NCBI GenBank assembly: GCA_019400425.1
Contig: JAFREE010000066.1
Coordinates: 62,001 to 126,000, forward strand
Reading direction: 5' to 3'
DNA: 64,000 bases
From: Hymenochaete sp. R1
Taxonomy: Eukaryota; Basidiomycota; Agaricomycetes; Hymenochaetales; Hymenochaetaceae
This document shows positions 17,805 to 31,107 of this stretch, piece after piece (the first letter of the stretch is position 1; every line of letters begins with the position of its first letter). The translations under genes and the position numbers were made by a program. The notes beneath the pieces were generated by a model. That model had not been told where the DNA came from. It saw only the letters and a list, made by a program, of their open reading frames with translations, and searched no databases.

Positions 17805-20800
17805 TCAATGCCCACTCATGATATCCTTAAACTCCCCACCCCATTGCGCCCCCTTCTGCACCTCCTCCACAAGCCCCTCAAACTTCCCGCTCGCCCCCCT
17901 AACCGTACCCCTCGCAAGCGCCGCGATCGCCCGCAAACTGCTCCTCTGCAACTCCGCGCTCCGCTCCAAATCCTGCTTCACCGTGTCCTTTGTCTCCTTC
18001 GCGCCCTTCATCGTGCGCTCGAGCGGCGGCGTGAGGTCATCGAGGCGCTGTGTGAGCGCGGTGGAGGCGACGTAGCCGGATGTGTGGCGCGCTGAGGCGA
18101 GGCGGAAGAGCATCATGTGGGAGAGGACTTTGATCTCGTCGGCGGGGTCGGAGAGGCCTTGGACGATGCAGTTGATGAAGTCGTGCAGGTCGAGTTGGGG
18201 GAGGCATGTGTCGAGCTGCGTGTGGGAGGGTAGGAGAGGTGTGAGGAGAGGGAGTAAAGTAAAGATGGGTGGGGTGATGACTTACGAGTGTGTACATGGT
18301 TTCGAATGCCGTCTTGCGAGTCTCAAGTCCATCGTCGACCTTGTGCGTCCACGGGCCCATTTGTACGGTCTTGATCAGTTCTTTATTGACGACCGTCTCC
18401 CTGTAGACACTCGGAAGGAGCGCCTTTAAGTTATCCTTGACGAGCTTGGGTTTGTTCCGCGCCGCTGAGTTGAGCGCAGACATAGCTAGCCTTCTGACAG
18501 TCTGAGGGAATTGAAGGGTTAGTGGTATGGGACGTGCGACGGCGAAAATGCACTCACGAGGTCAGTGTCAGATAAGCCTGTAAGGAACTCTGGGACGATG
18601 GCTGCAAGTTGGTCGTCGTATGATTTCTGTGAGTCCGTGAAGGTGTAACGGAGCGCTGCAAATACAGTCGCTCGTGCAGCTGCGTCCTCGTCGCGGATAC
18701 GAGCCTGGTCGTGTTTACACAAATAGGTTAAAACGTAATATCCAAAGTAACAAGAAAGCATTCATTCTCACCTGAAGCTGAGGCAAATACCTAGATGGGT
18801 TGGTCGTTGTAAGCTTACCCAGGCACGCAGCAGCAACATTTCGAGTCGACTCCTCTGAGTTTGCTGAGTCCTGGAAAAGTGGTACCCAAATTGTATCTGA
18901 CACACTCTCCAAATGCGCTGCAGGACAGTTGCTGACGACCTTTGATGCGAGTGATCAGAAAACAAATAAATTTATATGAAGTTGTGCGCACCTCCTTCAA
19001 TGCATGTAAAGCGATCAGCCGTCTACTCTCGTCGGTCTGCACAAGCTTAACAATCGGAGGTAAGAAAAGATGCAGGTTTCCGACAGCGATGTTGCCTGCG
19101 TTTTCCAAAGAAAGAGAAGAGAGATTTCATTAGTCAAGATCCCTTAAGCGTTCGTAAACTATTTACCCGCAGCGAAGGACGCTGCACTTCGGATCTCTTC
19201 ATCTGTCGATCCAAGGAGCGCAACAGCATTGTCAAATATATCTTTCTGGTGTGCAAGATCACTGGGAATCATTAGACACGAAAGGCATTGATAGATTGGG
19301 ACAGAATTCATACATGATCTTTCCGATTTCTCCCAGCACAAGAAGATTCAAAATGACTTGAGTACTTGATGCTTGGGATCCGTGCTAAAATACAATAAGT
19401 GGTTGAGTCCCACCGCTGAGTGACGAAAACTTACCTTTAAGGCCTTAGAGAACTCCGCGATCGTGCCCGCAGCCAATGCATGGTGACAATCCACTACTAT
19501 CCCGATACATTTCGCCACGTTCACGAACGACACATCACCACGCTTTAATTTTTGCAATGGAAGCGTCAGGCTTGGGATAACGTGCGTCGAGATCTGACCG
19601 TCCGCACGGACGAGCTGTGCGAAGAATGAAAGGAGCGTATCGAGGGAGTGGCTGGTGATGAGGGGAGAGTGGGCAATTTGATAGATGTTCTTGAGGGGAT
19701 CGGATTCGATGAGCGGGTAGGCTCTCTGAGGTACGACTTCAAGGAGGAGGGCCAGGATGGATAATGTGTATGCGAGGAGGGGAATGTCGGAAAGTGAAAT
19801 GTATTGTTTCAACTGCTCGATGACTTCGACGATGATGTTATCAGGGACAGCATTGAATCTAAGAAGCTACACATCAGTTTTTCTTGTGCATTTATAAACA
19901 TCATTGTTAATAACTTACTTTCTTAGCAGCACCTCTAAGCACGTAAATGCATCTCCTTTTCCCGCTTTCCCGGATTTCTTCAAAACGCCCAAAAGCCAGT
20001 CAACACATCCTGTTAACCATGCATCACCCACGTCCACCTCCTTCGCAACAGTCGTAACTACTCGAACAGCGTTTTCCACGCTACCCGACGTCCGGCACAT
20101 CGCATCCCATTCCTTCCCGCCTTTTGATTTCACGATGTCCGTCGCATTTACCCAAAGATCTCCCATACACACCTCGGCACGTTGTCGGACTTCCGCATCT
20201 GTGCTTGGATTACTGAGCCGAACGACAGAGGAGTCATACACACTCGAAACCCATTCGGAATGCGCAGATGCGTCTACAGGCCGGAGCATATTCAAAAGTG
20301 CTGAAAATGTGCGGAAGGTCGCTGTGATGACCCGTGGATGGCGTTCATTGAGATGTTTCAGGAGAGCCGGTACGAGATTGGATGTGCTATTAAACACAGA
20401 TGCCGGGTGTGATGAAAAGAATGAAGTGAGGAAATTGAGGCAGGTAGTGTGCAAAGTGACGCTTGAAGTTGTAAGAGGTTGCTTCAATATGCTCTGGGCA
20501 GACGAAGCAATGGGTTCAGCATTCGCTGTCAAAGACCCAGGAAGGACGTCTACGAGGTTATTTAGGAGGTTGAATGCCGCTTGAAGAACAGTCGAAGGCG
20601 TCTTGGCGCTGCGCATTTGACTCAAAAGGGCCTTGGCGAGAGAGGGTGTCTGGGCCTTCAGAAGCACGGCCGGTGACTCTGGACTTTCTACATCCATGCC
20701 ATCTTGCATACTGGGTGTTCGCTTCCGCTTACCGCCCACACCAGGGGAGTCAGCAAACTCAGAACTCTGGGGCAAACCTCCATACACCTTCGTTTGGTTC

Positions 20801-22266
20801 AGTAGTGTCCCGTATGTTGCCCAGACTTCAAGGCGGACTGCCTCTTCCCTATCACCGAAACGTTGGATGAGAACTGGCGAGACATCCTTGTAAAGGGAAG
20901 ATAACATTTCGGGACGTGTCTCGATGAGCGCAGCAAGGAGTTTTGTAGCTGATCGCCTAATCTTATAGGAGGTATCTTCATCGTCGGAGTAGTTCACATT
21001 GTCCTCGTCATCCTCATCTTCTAGATCATCCATCTCCGTGTCTTCATCGTCGTCTCCCGCATAGTTCGGGTCGTATTTTATCAACTTCGTTCCTGTTTGT
21101 ACTATTTGTCCAAGGAACGGCGAAACCTCTGAAGGGCATCGAAGTACGATAACCTCTAATGCCTGCAAAGCGTATTCTCTTAGCTCATCGTCCTCTTTTG
21201 CGCATGCCTTCAGAATGGATGGGGCGATAGAATCGATTGAATTGATGAGCCTTCCCGGCGATAATTTCGCGATAGCAGTGACGAGCTGGATGATTGTCCG
21301 TTGCTGCTCCAAAGCCGAACTAGAACTCGGATCTAAGCGTAGCCCTGGTAAGATGGTGCCGTTCAAAAGATCATCAAACGAGGGCTGTTCCGCATGAGGC
21401 ACAAATTGGGACAGTGTGACAATGGCGCGCTTCCGAACAACAGGTCGGGGATGTGCGAGGAGAGGGGTGAAAGTTGCGACGGGAGGCGGCGTTAATGTGA
21501 TGGAAGCAAGCTGAGCTGGAAAACGAGTAATGAGGGTGGAGAGAATGGACAAAGTCTCAATCATGTTCTCTGGGGGTAAGTCCGTCTGTGGATACAGTCA
21601 GACTCGGAAAGCGCCACAACGGAAACTGCATACATTCTGAGCTTGGCTAAGGAGTTTGGGTGCTAGCTTAGCGCAAGCTCGAGGTGCTAACGCGCTATCT
21701 TCCGGAATCTCGTTGGTGATTGTTTTTAGAGCTTGGATGTCACTGAGTCAAATCATTCTACGAGAAAGAAAGAAAGTACTTACCTAAACCTGCGATATCC
21801 CGAAGCTCGCCCTCCTTGCTACCAGAAAGTTGAACGAGCTTCTGAATAATATATTCCATCTGGGTTTCACGTACGACCTTGATGAGAACTCCGAGGCTAG
21901 TATATTTAAGCGCGCGTGATAATATCAGAGGCTTGGGCGAGCGTACCATTTGACAGCCTGATTCTTTACTTCGGAAATCTTGTCCTCCACGAGCTTGAGG
22001 ACCTGGTTGAGGACCTTTGTCTCCAAGGTTTCATCGCCATGAAAACTGTTGACATCCTGCCTGATCTCAGATACTAGATCTGTCAGACCCATAAACCTGC
22101 AGGAGATTTGAGCAAGACCTTTAAACAAGAAGCAGGCGATTCGAACCTATGGTCCTGATCAGACGACTGCATCTATGCTAGCGGTCAGTACCGTACATAT
22201 GCCTTTTCTTCTGTTCAACTGACTTACTTTCTCGATCAGACCATTCATCACCAGTGTTTTCGTCAT
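17805..22266 (-). CDS. cand1: Cullin-associated NEDD8-dissociated protein 1 (CAND1/TIP120)
   Basis: A HEAT-repeat protein of about 1200 residues in a dozen or so exons. The 5' exons are 22228-22266 ([13 protein letters not shown]), 22147-22172, 21947-22096, 21784-21896, 21634-21731 and 19919-21585. CAND1 binds un-neddylated cullin-RBX1 and exchanges F-box and other substrate receptors. Diagnostic segments are [12 protein letters not shown] near the N-terminus, the acidic insert ([35 protein letters not shown]) found in animal and plant CAND1, and a C-terminal TIP120 domain: [40 protein letters not shown], then [20 protein letters not shown] near the end. One acceptor used (minus strand ccaag before 21731) is not the most obvious AG but restores LALKTIT. 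It starts 282 bp from the divergent VPS27 gene. Confidence 0.93.
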
Positions 22267-22548
22267 TTTAAAGATACGTTCAGGAGAACAGCCTGGGGAT
22301 GACGGTCGTGTATAAAGGAGTGTGTAGCTGGCCAAAGGACGGCAATGGAACGCGTCGCTCGTGTGGCGCGCTTAACGATCGACGTAGTTACCAAACATAG
22401 CATTGTCGATCACTTCTTGAAGTGGGCCTCTGACGCCAGTCTCCGCCGCGCAGCTGAGAGCTTGTAACAGTCAACAGTCATCGTTTCCCTTGCATCATCG
22501 ACATCCAACAACGCACACGAGGACTTATTATACCCCTGATACTCACAC
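22267..22548. promoter_or_regulatory. Bidirectional promoter region CAND1 / VPS27
   Basis: 282 bp separate two divergent start codons (22266 minus and 22549 plus). No recognisable coding content. Both promoters must lie here or overlap the genes; no clear TATA box was seen. Confidence 0.6.
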
Positions 22549-24996
22549 ATGTCGCTGTCTAGCTGGTTGTGGGGGCAGACCCAAGTGGACGAAGCTGTAG
22601 GTACGTAATCATTCAGCTTTGAATCGATCTTCGACCTTATTTATGTCCTTCACCCATATTAAAGAGAAAGCAACGTCTGAGCTGTTGCCGAGTGGAACCG
22701 AGGATATCGCGTTGAACCTGGAGATCAGTGATCAGATACGCTCAAAATCTGTGCCACAGAAAGAGGCAATGCGCGCTCTCAAGAAACGCCTGAATCATAA
22801 AAACCCTAATGTTCAGCTTTTGGCATTGAGCGTGCGTGTCCTCCTTCCTTGACCAATATTCCCCCATAATCTTACTTAGTTAGTAGTTAACCGACACCTG
22901 TATCAAGAACGGCGGAGACCATTTCCTGGTTGAAATAGCTTCACGAGAATTTATGGATAATCTTGTTTCCATTCTCAAGATGCCCGCTCTTAACTTCGAA
23001 GTCAAAAACGTCATTTTACGGCACGTTCAAAACTGGGCAACAGCTTTTGAAGGTCGGCACACACTTTCGTACGTGGACCAAGTCTATAGAACTCTAAAGG
23101 CGGAAGGTACGGTGTGTATTTTGTTGTCTTGTTGCACCCTTTTCACACAACTTCTGCAGGTTTCTCATTCCCGCCTCGAGATGTGGCTGTAGCATCGTCA
23201 GCAATGGTCGATACTCAAACAGCGCCAGAGTGGATAGACTCAGATGTCTGTCTTCGATGTCGAACCGCTTTCACTTTCACTAATCGCAAGCACCATTGTC
23301 GCAACTGTGGGCAGGTCTTCGACCAACAATGTTCAACAAAGTCGCTTCCACTACCGCACTTCGGTATACAACAGGAGGTCCGCGTATGCGATGGGTGCCA
23401 TGTCAAGCTCACAAAGTCCAGAGTATCAGTTGATGACAAGCGCCAACATTCGCATCAAAGAAGCTTTTCAACGAGGCATCGTTCCGCTCGGGATTTCGCT
23501 GATGAAGAGCTTCAGCGCGCCATCCAGCTCTCATTGGAGGAGGTTGGTTCAGCAAGCGCTAGCGGGCGTCATGGAAGGCCAGGTTATGTCCCGTCTCAAC
23601 CCGAGCCATCAGTATACAATAATTGGGGAGCATCAGAACCACCCATCGTCGATCGTTCAACTCGGCCTGCAAAAGTCGGTACCGCCGATGAGGAAGATGA
23701 TCCAGACCTCAAAGCTGCTATCGAGGCCTCCCTCGAAGAAGCCAACGCTCCTCGCGCAAGCGCCCCTATACCGGTAGATACCCCTCGTTCAGAAACTCAA
23801 AGCTTCTCGTATTCGCAAGCTCAACCTCATTCGTACCATGCAACGTCAAGTGTAGCGCCTCCCACGCAGCCAAAATACGAGCTCCAACCATTAGAAAGCG
23901 ATGTGATTCTGACCTTCAGTCAAACCGTCCATGACGTGGAGGAACGAGGTGGGAGGGACATGTCGCGGTATCCGGCGCTTAATGAGTTGTACGATAAGGC
24001 GAACGGAATTCGACCCAAGTTGGCATTATCACTCGATGATGCCGACCGGAAAGAAAGTGAGTAATCTATGAATGATGTCGAATTCATTTAATGACTTGCA
24101 CGAAAGAAAACCTCACGGACATGCATAATAAGCTTTCTCAGGCCGTCAAGCTGTACGATAAGCTCCTGACCGAACAACTCAATAGACCAGCCTGGCGTGA
24201 CACTCCTGTTCAGGAGGATCGCTACCGTGCCGAAAGCTCCAGTATCGCTCCTCAGAGAGCAGGCAGCATATCTCAAGCCTCATACTCACAACACTCGTAC
24301 TACGCCCCTCAGCCATCTCAAATGCCCACGTCCTATGCTCCTGTTCGGCAAACTTCATATGGGTCTGAACCGCAAATGCATGCTCCTCCCGCTCCACACA
24401 CCCTTCATCATGTCTCCCCGCCTTCAATAACGAGTCACGTTCAACAAGTCCCTCCACAATATGGCTACCCTCAGCAAGCCTCTCCGCCGATGCAGACGAA
24501 CTCTATGAGTTCGCCATCTCTTCCCCCTGCTCCAGCTGCTGCAATGGTTCCAAACGGGTACAGTTCACTGGCATCTATCCCCCCTCCAACGACTCACTCA
24601 CAAACGCAAACGCAACAACCTTACGTACAATCTCCTCCACCGCTCTCCCGTCAGAACACCCTCACACAGTATGCCCCTCAGGCCTCAGCTCAAACATATG
24701 TGCCGGCCTCAGCAGCATCCGCTCCGCCGCCGCCACCTCCTCAACACCAGCAGCCGCAGCAACAACAGCAATATCAGCAATCACAACCACAGTATCAACA
24801 GCAACAATACCCACAGCAACCCCAACATAGACCTCAGCAGCAGCAACATTTGCAACAACAGCAGCAGCAACCTCCTACTCAGCTCCCTACCTTCCCTTCT
24901 GTACCTTCGACGGCGGTCCCGCAGGTCTACAGCCCGTATGGAGCAGGATTTGAACAGGACAGGAAGGCGCCAGAGGCGATGTTGATTGATCTATGA
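22549..24996 (+). CDS. vps27: ESCRT-0 subunit Vps27 (VHS, FYVE, UIM)
   Basis: Exons 22549-22600, 22665-22831, 22887-23106, 23160-24056 and 24107-24996 give 741 residues. The VHS domain covers roughly residues 1-145 ([44 protein letters not shown]). The FYVE zinc finger follows at about 170-230, with CLRCRTAF, the PI3P-binding RKHHCRNCG signature and VCDGCH. Two ubiquitin-interacting motifs follow: [14 protein letters not shown] and [15 protein letters not shown]. The C-terminal ~250 residues are Pro/Gln-rich with poly-Q runs, and the protein ends MLIDL, a clathrin-box-like terminus. In the family Vps27 sits on endosomes, binds PI3P and ubiquitinated cargo and recruits ESCRT-I. Confidence 0.95.
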
Positions 24997-25310
24997 GTTC
25001 GCATTGGGGCTTATCAGTTGATTCGAATGGATATGATGCTGTAGTGTTTGTTGCTAGCACTTGGCATGGCTATAGTCGGATTGTTTTACGGAGTGGACGC
25101 GTCCGTTTTCGTGTGTGTATAGGATTTGTTTTCGTGTAATTTATCGATCTGTGAAGTGTTATTGCTCTAATGGTAATCAATAGACAACTGGTAGGTGTTG
25201 CCCTTTCAAGATTGCTAACGAGATAGTACGACCCTTCCACAAGCGAAATCTATGCAGCGGAAAATAACCAAAAAGAAAAGAAAAGAAAAAAGCCAAGTCA
25301 CTTAGTCAGA
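24997..25310. other. convergent intergenic region VPS27 / proline dehydrogenase 1
   Basis: These 314 bp hold only the 3' ends of two converging genes. An A/G-rich run (aaaagaaaagaaaagaaaa, about 25270-25290) is the only notable composition. Confidence 0.5.
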
Positions 25311-27679
25311 TTACCACCCCAGACTCTTCCAAAACCCGGCTTTCATCCTCCTACTTATCTCAGCAGCAGCTCTTTTCCGCTCTTCTGCAGCAGATCCGCG
25401 ATTGAGAACCGACTTGTTCTCGATGGCGCGGCGCACGAGGTATGGGAGGACGTCTGTGAGAGCGCCGTAGGGGATGCACCTTTTTGCGTTCGGAACGAGA
25501 GTTGACATTAATGTCAGGGAAGGGAAAGAAAACGATGAGCAATTTAGAATGAAGTTTAAAGAAAGCTGAGACAAAACTCACTTTACGACGAAGGGGTATG
25601 ACGTGACGGTTCTATCAACAATAGAGTTGGTGAGGGCATCTCGCATCCCTGGTAAGAAAATGTATTTACGCCCCGCAGGAATCCACACGACGAGGTATAT
25701 GGTCAGCAAACAGAGATTAAGCAACTGACATTCACGCACCGTACAGCTGCCCGACCGTCACTCTCTGCCCCGTCTCATCTGGTATCCTCAACACGCCCCT
25801 GCCTTCCCCATCGTCTGAACCCACGCGCTCCGCAAGACCGTTCTTAACTAAAGCATCCAGGATCACCTCTACGCTTTCCGTATTATGCGTCCCGAATATC
25901 ACGCCGACTCTCGGCACATCTTTCCCCGTCCCACTTCTCGGTATGGATGCTACATCGTTCGCGAGTCGAGCAATGAGTAGCCGTGCGCAAGCATTGTAGG
26001 CCGCGTCCGTCTCCGACTTATCTTGCCATACAGGTGGCAGAGCATCAGGTGAGATACTCATTGTTGATTCGTAATTGGAGCTGGCCGTACGTGTAGTGCC
26101 CGGACTAGGAATCGACGACGAACTCATCCGGCTGCCATGCGCAGAGAGCTCGAAGGGGTGATACGCGCCTCGGACGAGCTTGACGCCCAAGGCGAAATTG
26201 CATGCTTCGGCGTCGAGTAGAGATTGGGCGAGATGAGCGGGGGTCCTGCTTTTGTATGAGGATAATGCGAGAACGTAGTGCAAAGGACGTACCGCCTAAG
26301 ATAAGCTTGGAAAGTTCCGTATACAAGAGGCCGGATCGTCCGTTCGTCGGTTTGCACTTCTTGAATGGAAGATTTTCCACCGAGAAGATGAGTATACCAG
26401 GAATCATTTCCCTGTGGCTCATCCGGCAATCGGTTGAATTCACGCATCAAATACAGTTGGAATGCATCTATGGCAGGCTAGAAACCCATTTTCAGAATCT
26501 TGACCAGAGATTCGAATACGTCAAAGCGTACTTGATACCAGCTGGACAATACTTTGGATCACTATTTCAAAGCAAAATGGGAGGAAGACATACCTATGCT
26601 CCGCATCTATGAGGATCTTCACGCCTCGTTCCTTCGCTCTTTGGCACACCCTAAATAGATCCTCTTTTAGCTCCTTCAAAGCTGCAACGTCCTCGCTCGT
26701 CAAAGGGCATGTCTCTGACAGCTTCACCGGGTCGGCATCAAGCACATCAAAATCGGTTGGCCGAGGCGACCCAGGAAAGGGGACGAAGTGCTTCGGCATT
26801 GGCCTTGTAGAAAGGAGGTACAAAGAGAATCTCCGTAACGTCTCAGTATCTGGCACGAGAGCTGTCTGTCTGGAATCAGGTTTTTCCAATGATAGAATAA
26901 ATTTTGATGAGACGTACTAATTTCAAAGGAACCCAAGTCCTTCGACCTCCGAACGGCGTGCCTCTTTTGTCCTCAAAATCTCCAGCAACATCGACGCTCC
27001 GAATATATTCTTCGATAAACATTTTGTGCGCAGCGACGCTCGTAGTCGGAACAGAGGTCTTTCCGGCCGCCTTAGCTGCATCCACTTCAACGCTGTAACT
27101 TATGAGACCGCCTTTACCCTCTGCTTGCAATTGTGTTAAGATCGGGATCAGCTCTTGGGCTGTATCTGCACCCACAAACTGCGCCATTCATCAGCAATCT
27201 TGATAATCGGCGGGCAAGGGACTGGGGACTCAACTCACCTGATTGAAAAATGTATGTCGTACAAAAAGCTCTGTTACCTGCTTCACTCCAGGTATCGATG
27301 TCAATGTGAAGAGGATCGAAGGGGAGTGATCAACGAGCATGGGAATAGAGCACATCGAAAAGACGAAGTATGCACGGATCAGTGAGGTTATTGGTTCTGG
27401 CTTCCGACGTCGCCGTCCGGTATCCAGAATATCGTTTCCATCCTCGTTAACAGCATTGTCAATGGCTCTCACAGATAAGAAACCAGCAGCTCCAGTGATA
27501 CAAGTCGCGACGAGTAGCTTTGTCAGGGGCCTCCTCCCGGACGAGCTATTCTGCGTATTTCGTGCCCCATGATGCATCCAGGCCGTCCGATAAGCGAAAT
27601 CGGCATTGACCAATCGTACAGATGGCCGCTTCACCAGAATGCTAAACGCCTGAGTGCGCCTCACAATTTCAGCCAGCAT
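25311..27679 (-). CDS. put1: Proline dehydrogenase, mitochondrial (copy 1)
   Basis: Exons begin 27239-27679, 26918-27178, 26594-26865 and a 10-nt microexon 26532-26541, then 26477 downward to the stop at 25311. The enzyme oxidises L-proline to pyrroline-5-carboxylate with FAD, passing electrons to the respiratory chain. The N-terminus is Arg-rich (MLAEIVRRTQAFSILVKRPS), as expected for mitochondrial import, followed by a possible membrane-associated stretch (TKLLVATCITGAAGFLSVRA). Barrel motifs are VKILIDAEHSWYQPAIDAFQ (joined through the microexon), YGTFQAYLRR, ALGVKLVRGAYHP, VIFGTHN, QLYG, and PYGALTDVLPYLVRRAIEN near the end. A Ser/Pro-rich insertion follows the RGAY motif. A second paralogue is at 51458-53654. 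Confidence 0.94.
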
Positions 27680-28249
27680 CGAGCACAGTCCTGGAGATGA
27701 AGAAGTGGGGAGATCTAAGAATGGGAGTCGAGAGTCAAGGGGCCGACCACCAGGTCAGACACGGTCTGCATTTCATACTGCCCCCTCACCCAGACCAGAC
27801 AAGCCATGTGATAACCTCTCGTACGCATATCGGATTCAAAACGCTAGAAGATCCTTGGTTCATCCGGACCGTTTGCGCATCGTGTGAGGCTTCTGCATTG
27901 AATCTGTGAAGGTCGGAGAGTTTTACACGTACTACCGTTGCGCGCGGCCAACGCGTCTCCAATAAGTGCTGTGTCGTTTCCCGCAGCGCACCAGTTGGAT
28001 ACGTACTTACGGCGAGTCCTGAAAAGTGTTGTAAAATCAATTAAAATCGCTGGTTGGTGGTTGGTGAACAAATTCAAGCGGTGGGTGAATCGCAGCAAAT
28101 TTCGTGAGGAAGACAAGGAGGAATCGACTGCAAATAGCAAGCCATTCTCACGCCATCGTTATATTTATTTTTACCATTTCGAAATGCAAGATGCCTCGTA
28201 TTCCTAATTAACCTACTACTCGTACACAATCGCATCGAGACTGATTTTA
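27680..28249. other. intergenic, promoter side of proline dehydrogenase 1
   Basis: 570 bp between the amidase stop and the proline dehydrogenase start (both on the minus strand). Open frames here are short and lack family resemblance or splice support. Probably amidase 3' UTR plus the proline dehydrogenase promoter. Confidence 0.45.
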
Positions 28250-30477
28250 TTATAATTGTATCGTCTGCCCTTTGTACACCTTTAGAGCAGCATCAATCAC
28301 CTCTGTCATGGCAATAACAGCTTCCTCTTCCTGAGTCTTTGCTATGATTTGCAGTCCAACTGGTGCGTTTTTGAATAGCTCGGGTTTATCTTCTCATTCA
28401 CTTCAAAATTTTGTTCGTGAAGTTGAAAGGAAGAGATTACACTCACAAACTGCATGTAGAGCTTCGTCCTCGTGGTTATAAAAGTTGTGCGGAGGTGCAA
28501 CTTTGTCCGTTTCCTGGTCCACTTTAGTGACGGGGAAGCATCCTGCCGTATAATCCATCGCGTTCACCAGCGTCGTGTAGAAGCAGTCACTTTTTGATTC
28601 TCAGGTCAGTGACCCCCGTTAACGTCATTTGCAAATCTTACGTGTTTGTCCCGTGTGGACATGCAGGGTATGCTGTTACAGGTGATATAATCCCGTCGAC
28701 GGGTCTTCCGGTTCCGGTCTTGCTTTTTGTCGCCTGCCAGTGGTCGAGATGGGATTTCCGAAGATTCTTTTTCTCTTTGACGAGCTGCCAGAGCTGGAAA
28801 CGAGAAAAGGAGACTGAATTTCACTGCCTTCATGCGGGCATGAATATCCGAGTCTCACCTCATCTGTTGATCGATGGCGAGGCTCTCCAACTAGCGTCCA
28901 GACGAAAGGTGACACCCATGGTATCTTGCCTTCGTCACCATCCGGGCGCATCGTCTTTATAAGAGGTTCGCCGGACTTGGCACATTCGCGCTTGAGGTCT
29001 TCGTACCCGTCCGCACAGAATATACTTTCCTACAACTTGCTTGTGTTAGAACGCGCAATACTCAAAAACAAAAGGCAGTGTACGGCATTCTTGTAGATTT
29101 CGAGGTGACGATGTGGCTTCCAGTCAATAACTGTATCATAACCGTTAGTCCCAGACCTTTAGATAGAAACGAAGGGCATCTCGCCTTTGTGTCCAGCTGC
29201 TTCCAAAGCAGCTTTCGTCATCTCCAGCGCTCGTTTCAACGGTGGGAATGGTCTGACCACACCATTGTCCCACATAACAGCGAAACACAAGCGGCCTCCT
29301 CGCCCACCATGATCTCTCAGTGCGTAGGCCTGTTCGTCCCAAGGTTTTCTCACCACAAGAGGATCGCGATCCCATGGATTGGCGTCGAGTACGGCTTTTG
29401 CGAAGACGCGGACACCTTCGATTGAGGGGCACATTGGGCCGAGGACGGACGGAATGGAACGTTGGCCATCTTGGGCGTTGAGAGCACCAGTGTAAGGAAA
29501 GCGCTCGTAGGAGGGACGTACGGTGTACAAACCACAGAAGGAGCTAGGTATGCGCAAAGATCTGGCATATAACCAGTCAGTGTAAATGCGAAGATTATGG
29601 GTAGTTGAATCGAGTCACCCGCTGATATCCGTGCCGACACCCAAAGGACTACCTCTCAGAGCAAGAAGCGCTCCTTCGCCGCCTGATGACCCGCCCGGAG
29701 TAAGGCTCGTATTATAAGGGTTCGTTGTCCTTCCGAAAACATGATTCATCGTTTCTCCCCACTGGCGAAGTCTTACTGCTTATATCAAAGTGTCCAAGTT
29801 GTGTTGCTCACTACTAGAGTCTGTGGAACATTCGTCCGTACAAAGGGTACAGCTCCTGCATCATAGAGGATCTCGATGAGAACGGCGTCGTGCTCGGAGG
29901 GGGATCCGATCCACGAAACATAACCTTAAGGAGAGTTAGATGCGGTATATGACATCGAAGACGGGCTCGCACCCATAATTGTTTCTAGACCTCGCATAGA
30001 GAACTGGTCCTTGACGGAGATGGGAAGGCCGTGAAGGGGGCCCATAGACTTCCCTGTTTTTGCGAGGTAGTCATCAACCTCTCTTGCTCTAGCTAACGCA
30101 CGTTCGACAAATATTTCTGTCAAACAGTTCGTCTACGACATAAGGAATACGAAAATATATCAATAAGCACGTGTCAATGATGGAGAAAACCTGAAGCAAC
30201 ACTCAACTAGCTGCTGAGCAACGATGGCCCGCTTATAAAACGCAAGCGTTACTTCGAGAGACGTCCATATCCCTCCAGCAAGGTTCCGAAGCAAAAGTTC
30301 GACATTGTCTGTCTCCGTGATTCTGATCTCGTGTTCCGAGAGAAGCCCGCAGTTTCGAGGAACGTCCATGACATCCCATTGATCATTAGGCAATTTGGGG
30401 ATCCGCCATTCATCCGGGATTTCTTTGTCTTGTTGGGCCTTCCTCTTTGCTGCTTTGGTTTTCCAATCTTCGGACAT
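28250..30477 (-). CDS. Amidase-signature family hydrolase (acetamidase-like)
   Basis: A multi-exon gene of the size and layout of fungal acetamidases/general amidases, which hydrolyse carboxamides to acid and ammonia. The start MSEDWKTKAAKRKAQQ (ATG at 30475-30477, with a better start context than the Met four codons upstream) is typical. The catalytic triad is visible: Lys in GLPISVKDQ, the cis-Ser in PGGSSGGEGALLAL, and the nucleophilic Ser in GVGTDIGGSLRIP. Later motifs are SFCGLYTVRPS, GPMCPSIEGVR, DGIISPVTAYPACPHG and, in the last exon, LFKNAPVGLQIIAKTQEEE. The reading frame is intact when introns are removed. The true substrate cannot be told from sequence. It lies upstream of proline dehydrogenase 1 on the same strand. 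Confidence 0.9.
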
Positions 30478-31107
30478 GGCAGTTTGCATTGAGTCGACAT
30501 ACGGATGACGCGCGAAGATGCTGCCGGAGTAGCCGGCCAATGAACGAAGTTCCCAGGCTTCCCCGATGCACTCTAGAGACAGAAAAGGCCTGGGGTGAGC
30601 CGCCGAGACGATTATTAGCATGCATGTATATCTTATCTATTTAGAGAAATGAGCCATCCAGTGAGCATGAAGACATGTGCAGGCACAAATATACAGCAAG
30701 AATGTAGAATAGCGAGGAAAATAAAAATAGGTCAGAGCCATTCCCTGAAGCGAACGAGTGTATGCGACTGGTAGAGTGGCAAGAGAAATAATAACTTGTA
30801 CAATTAATGACTCAAATGAGGCGCAAAATCAAGAAGGTTCACATCCTATACTCGCTATCCTGGCGCCAGTAATAATGCTCGTCACCAAACTGGACCTAAA
30901 TTATTAGAGGCAGTAGCAATTTTCTCGAATATTGGCTACTTTTGAAACTTTCACTCGAGTTCGAATTCGGGTTGAAAACCTTGTTCATTGTGTATAAGAT
31001 GATCAAGGAAAGGCATATATTATCCAAATACGAGTTTAGATTTGATTAGCGCTGAACTTCGGAGCCAAAATGGCCTCCAATGTTGAGAACAATGCAGGAG
31101 CGATAAA
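30478..31107. other. intergenic between F-box gene and amidase
   Basis: 630 bp with no supported gene; it holds the amidase promoter and the 3' end of the F-box gene. An open frame continues upstream of the amidase start to 30621, but it reads like leader sequence. Confidence 0.45.
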